5,967 nucleotides of DNA from a bacterium (GTDB taxonomy: Bacteria > Patescibacteriota > Minisyncoccia > Phycocordibacterales > UBA6065): positions 1 through 5,967 of the forward strand of contig JAUSGU010000006.1 of the NCBI GenBank assembly GCA_030648825.1. The letters are read 5' to 3'. The translations under genes and the position numbers were made by a program. Below, piece by piece: positions 4,898-5,967 of this stretch (positions are counted from its first letter, which is position 1; the number at the start of each line of letters is the position of its first letter). Under the pieces are notes generated by a model that searched no databases, was not told where the DNA came from, and worked only from the letters and a program-made list of their open reading frames with translations.

Positions 4898-5967
4898 ATG
4901 CATCGCTTTTTTACAAATCAGTCGGCCAAAAAATCAACTCTCATCCTCCTCACATTCATAGCGGTTTTTTTGGTGGTGCCGTTTGATACTCATGCACAAT
5001 CGGTTACCAGTGCTATTGCCGGCTTTTTTGGCGTAGCAGATCTAGCGGTCGGCACTATCACAAAAATTTTCTTTGAGGTACTGATCCTCCCTTTTGCGGC
5101 AGCAATGATGGCGCTCATGGGAAATCTGATGGATGTAGCCATTAATTTCAGCCTTCATACCGCATTTATATTCAGCCTTTCACCTGCAATTAATTTGGGC
5201 TGGGTAATTGTGAGAGATATTGCAAATATACTATTCATATTTATTCTGATTTATATCAGTATAGGCACAATCGTCAAATCGAGTAGTTTCCAAACAAAAA
5301 AATTACTGACCAGTGTCATCATTGCCGCCATTTTAATAAATTTCAGCATGTTTTTTACAAAAGCAATTATTGATGTGAGCAATGTTTTTGGTAATTGGTT
5401 ATATGGGGGAATTCAAAAAACCCTCGCGGTAAATTCTGTAGGCAATCCTACACCGGGAAGTGCTCAGGCAGTGAGTTTATCTGGACTGATAGCCGATAGG
5501 TTGGGAATACTCAAGTATTGGGTGAGCGGACAATCTAAAGGTCAGGGAGATACTATTACTTCTGTAGAGACTTTTAGATTTACAAATATTATTATACGTT
5601 TGATTATCGTTCTCATAGCGACATATGTATTCGCCTATTGCGCAATTTTGTTCATGGCGCGAAGCGTTGAGCTTCTTATTTTACTTATATTTGCACCCAT
5701 TGGATTCGTGGGAGGACTTTTACCTCAAACAAAAAAGTATGCGGATGAATGGTGGCATGAACTCGGATGTGTTGCGACATTTCCCGTTGCATTTCTTTTA
5801 ATGCTTTATATATCACTGCAATTTATAAACAGTTTGTCGCTACTCGAAAATCAACTGAAAACCATGTCAAATCCTCTAGAAATTGGTGGCTTTAGTGTCA
5901 TGACCTATTTCCAGTACTTTATTATCATTTTCTTACTACTAGCATCACTCAAAGTGGCCAAGGAAAA
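4898..5967 (+). CDS. Polytopic membrane protein resembling VirB6/TrbL channel component (3' end outside window)
   Basis: 356 residues are visible before the right edge. The N-terminus has a signal-like segment (K11, K12, hydrophobic 14-28, possible cleavage after A33 in DTHA|QS). Hydrophobic segments follow at about 57-81, 102-126, 136-158, 230-253, 256-276, 290-311 and 335-352, i.e. six or seven helices. A polar loop of about 70 residues (159-228) separates the first group from the second. The segment from ARSVELL to LLPQTKKYADEWW (about 254-286) matches the usual VirB6/TrbL layout: a helix pair with a proline-bearing turn, a basic TKKY patch and paired tryptophans. Those proteins form the inner-membrane channel of type IV secretion systems. 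RDIANILFIFILIYISIGTI (106-125) is a pattern I recall from CPR homologues. An in-frame stop at 4889 leaves ATG 4898 as the only start. The 6-base gap suggests co-expression with the upstream secreted protein. Membrane topology is certain; the VirB6/TrbL assignment is moderate. Confidence 0.8.
   Translation, partial: MHRFFTNQSAKKSTLILLTFIAVFLVVPFDTHAQSVTSAIAGFFGVADLAVGTITKIFFEVLILPFAAAMMALMGNLMDVAINFSLHTAFIFSLSPAINLGWVIVRDIANILFIFILIYISIGTIVKSSSFQTKKLLTSVIIAAILINFSMFFTKAIIDVSNVFGNWLYGGIQKTLAVNSVGNPTPGSAQAVSLSGLIADRLGILKYWVSGQSKGQGDTITSVETFRFTNIIIRLIIVLIATYVFAYCAILFMARSVELLILLIFAPIGFVGGLLPQTKKYADEWWHELGCVATFPVAFLLMLYISLQFINSLSLLENQLKTMSNPLEIGGFSVMTYFQYFIIIFLLLASLKVAKE

Noticed and set aside
1..5967. 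tRNA, rRNA, CRISPR arrays or transposase genes
   Set aside because: No cloverleaf-like sequence with a conserved T-loop, no regularly spaced repeats and no transposase motif were found by reading both strands.

Overview
The window looks like a piece of a compact, moderately AT-rich bacterial chromosome. It most likely comes from a Candidate Phyla Radiation / Patescibacteria lineage, probably Parcubacteria-like. This is inference. It rests on two housekeeping genes followed by small secreted and membrane proteins whose motifs I recall from such genomes, on gene gaps of 2-36 bases, and on the lack of a convincing Shine-Dalgarno sequence before any of the five visible start codons. UGA ends one gene (complement 1985-1987), so there is no sign of the code in which UGA means glycine.

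Left part (1-1982): the 3' two-fifths or so of a UvrD/PcrA-type DNA helicase enters from the left edge. A 128-base gap follows, filled mostly by a GC-rich imperfect palindrome with perfect 13-bp ends (1011-1119). Then comes a complete 16S rRNA adenine dimethyltransferase gene, ksgA. Its extended -10 box abuts the palindrome and lies 6 bases before the ATG, which predicts a leaderless mRNA.

Middle (1985-2398): a small secreted four-cysteine protein is encoded on the minus strand and converges on ksgA with only 2 bases between stop codons. Its start lies 36 bases from that of a divergent plus-strand gene. Those 36 bases hold two face-to-face extended -10 boxes, each exactly 6 bases from its ATG.

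Right part (2399-5967): three consecutive plus-strand genes encode a single-pass membrane-anchored protein (299 aa), a secreted protein with six mature cysteines and a probable C-terminal beta-sandwich (519 aa), and the first 356 residues of a polytopic membrane protein resembling VirB6/TrbL channel components. The last two genes are 6 bases apart. Together with the divergent cysteine-rich protein, all four products are exported or inserted in the membrane. The best working idea is an undescribed envelope-spanning apparatus (secretion, DNA transfer or uptake, or surface attachment) built around a VirB6-like membrane channel. The function is inferred from topology and context, not from a recognised catalytic domain.

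The repeated promoter architecture (TGN + TATAAT-like box + 6 bases + ATG, three times in under 1.3 kb) is the clearest non-coding pattern in the window.
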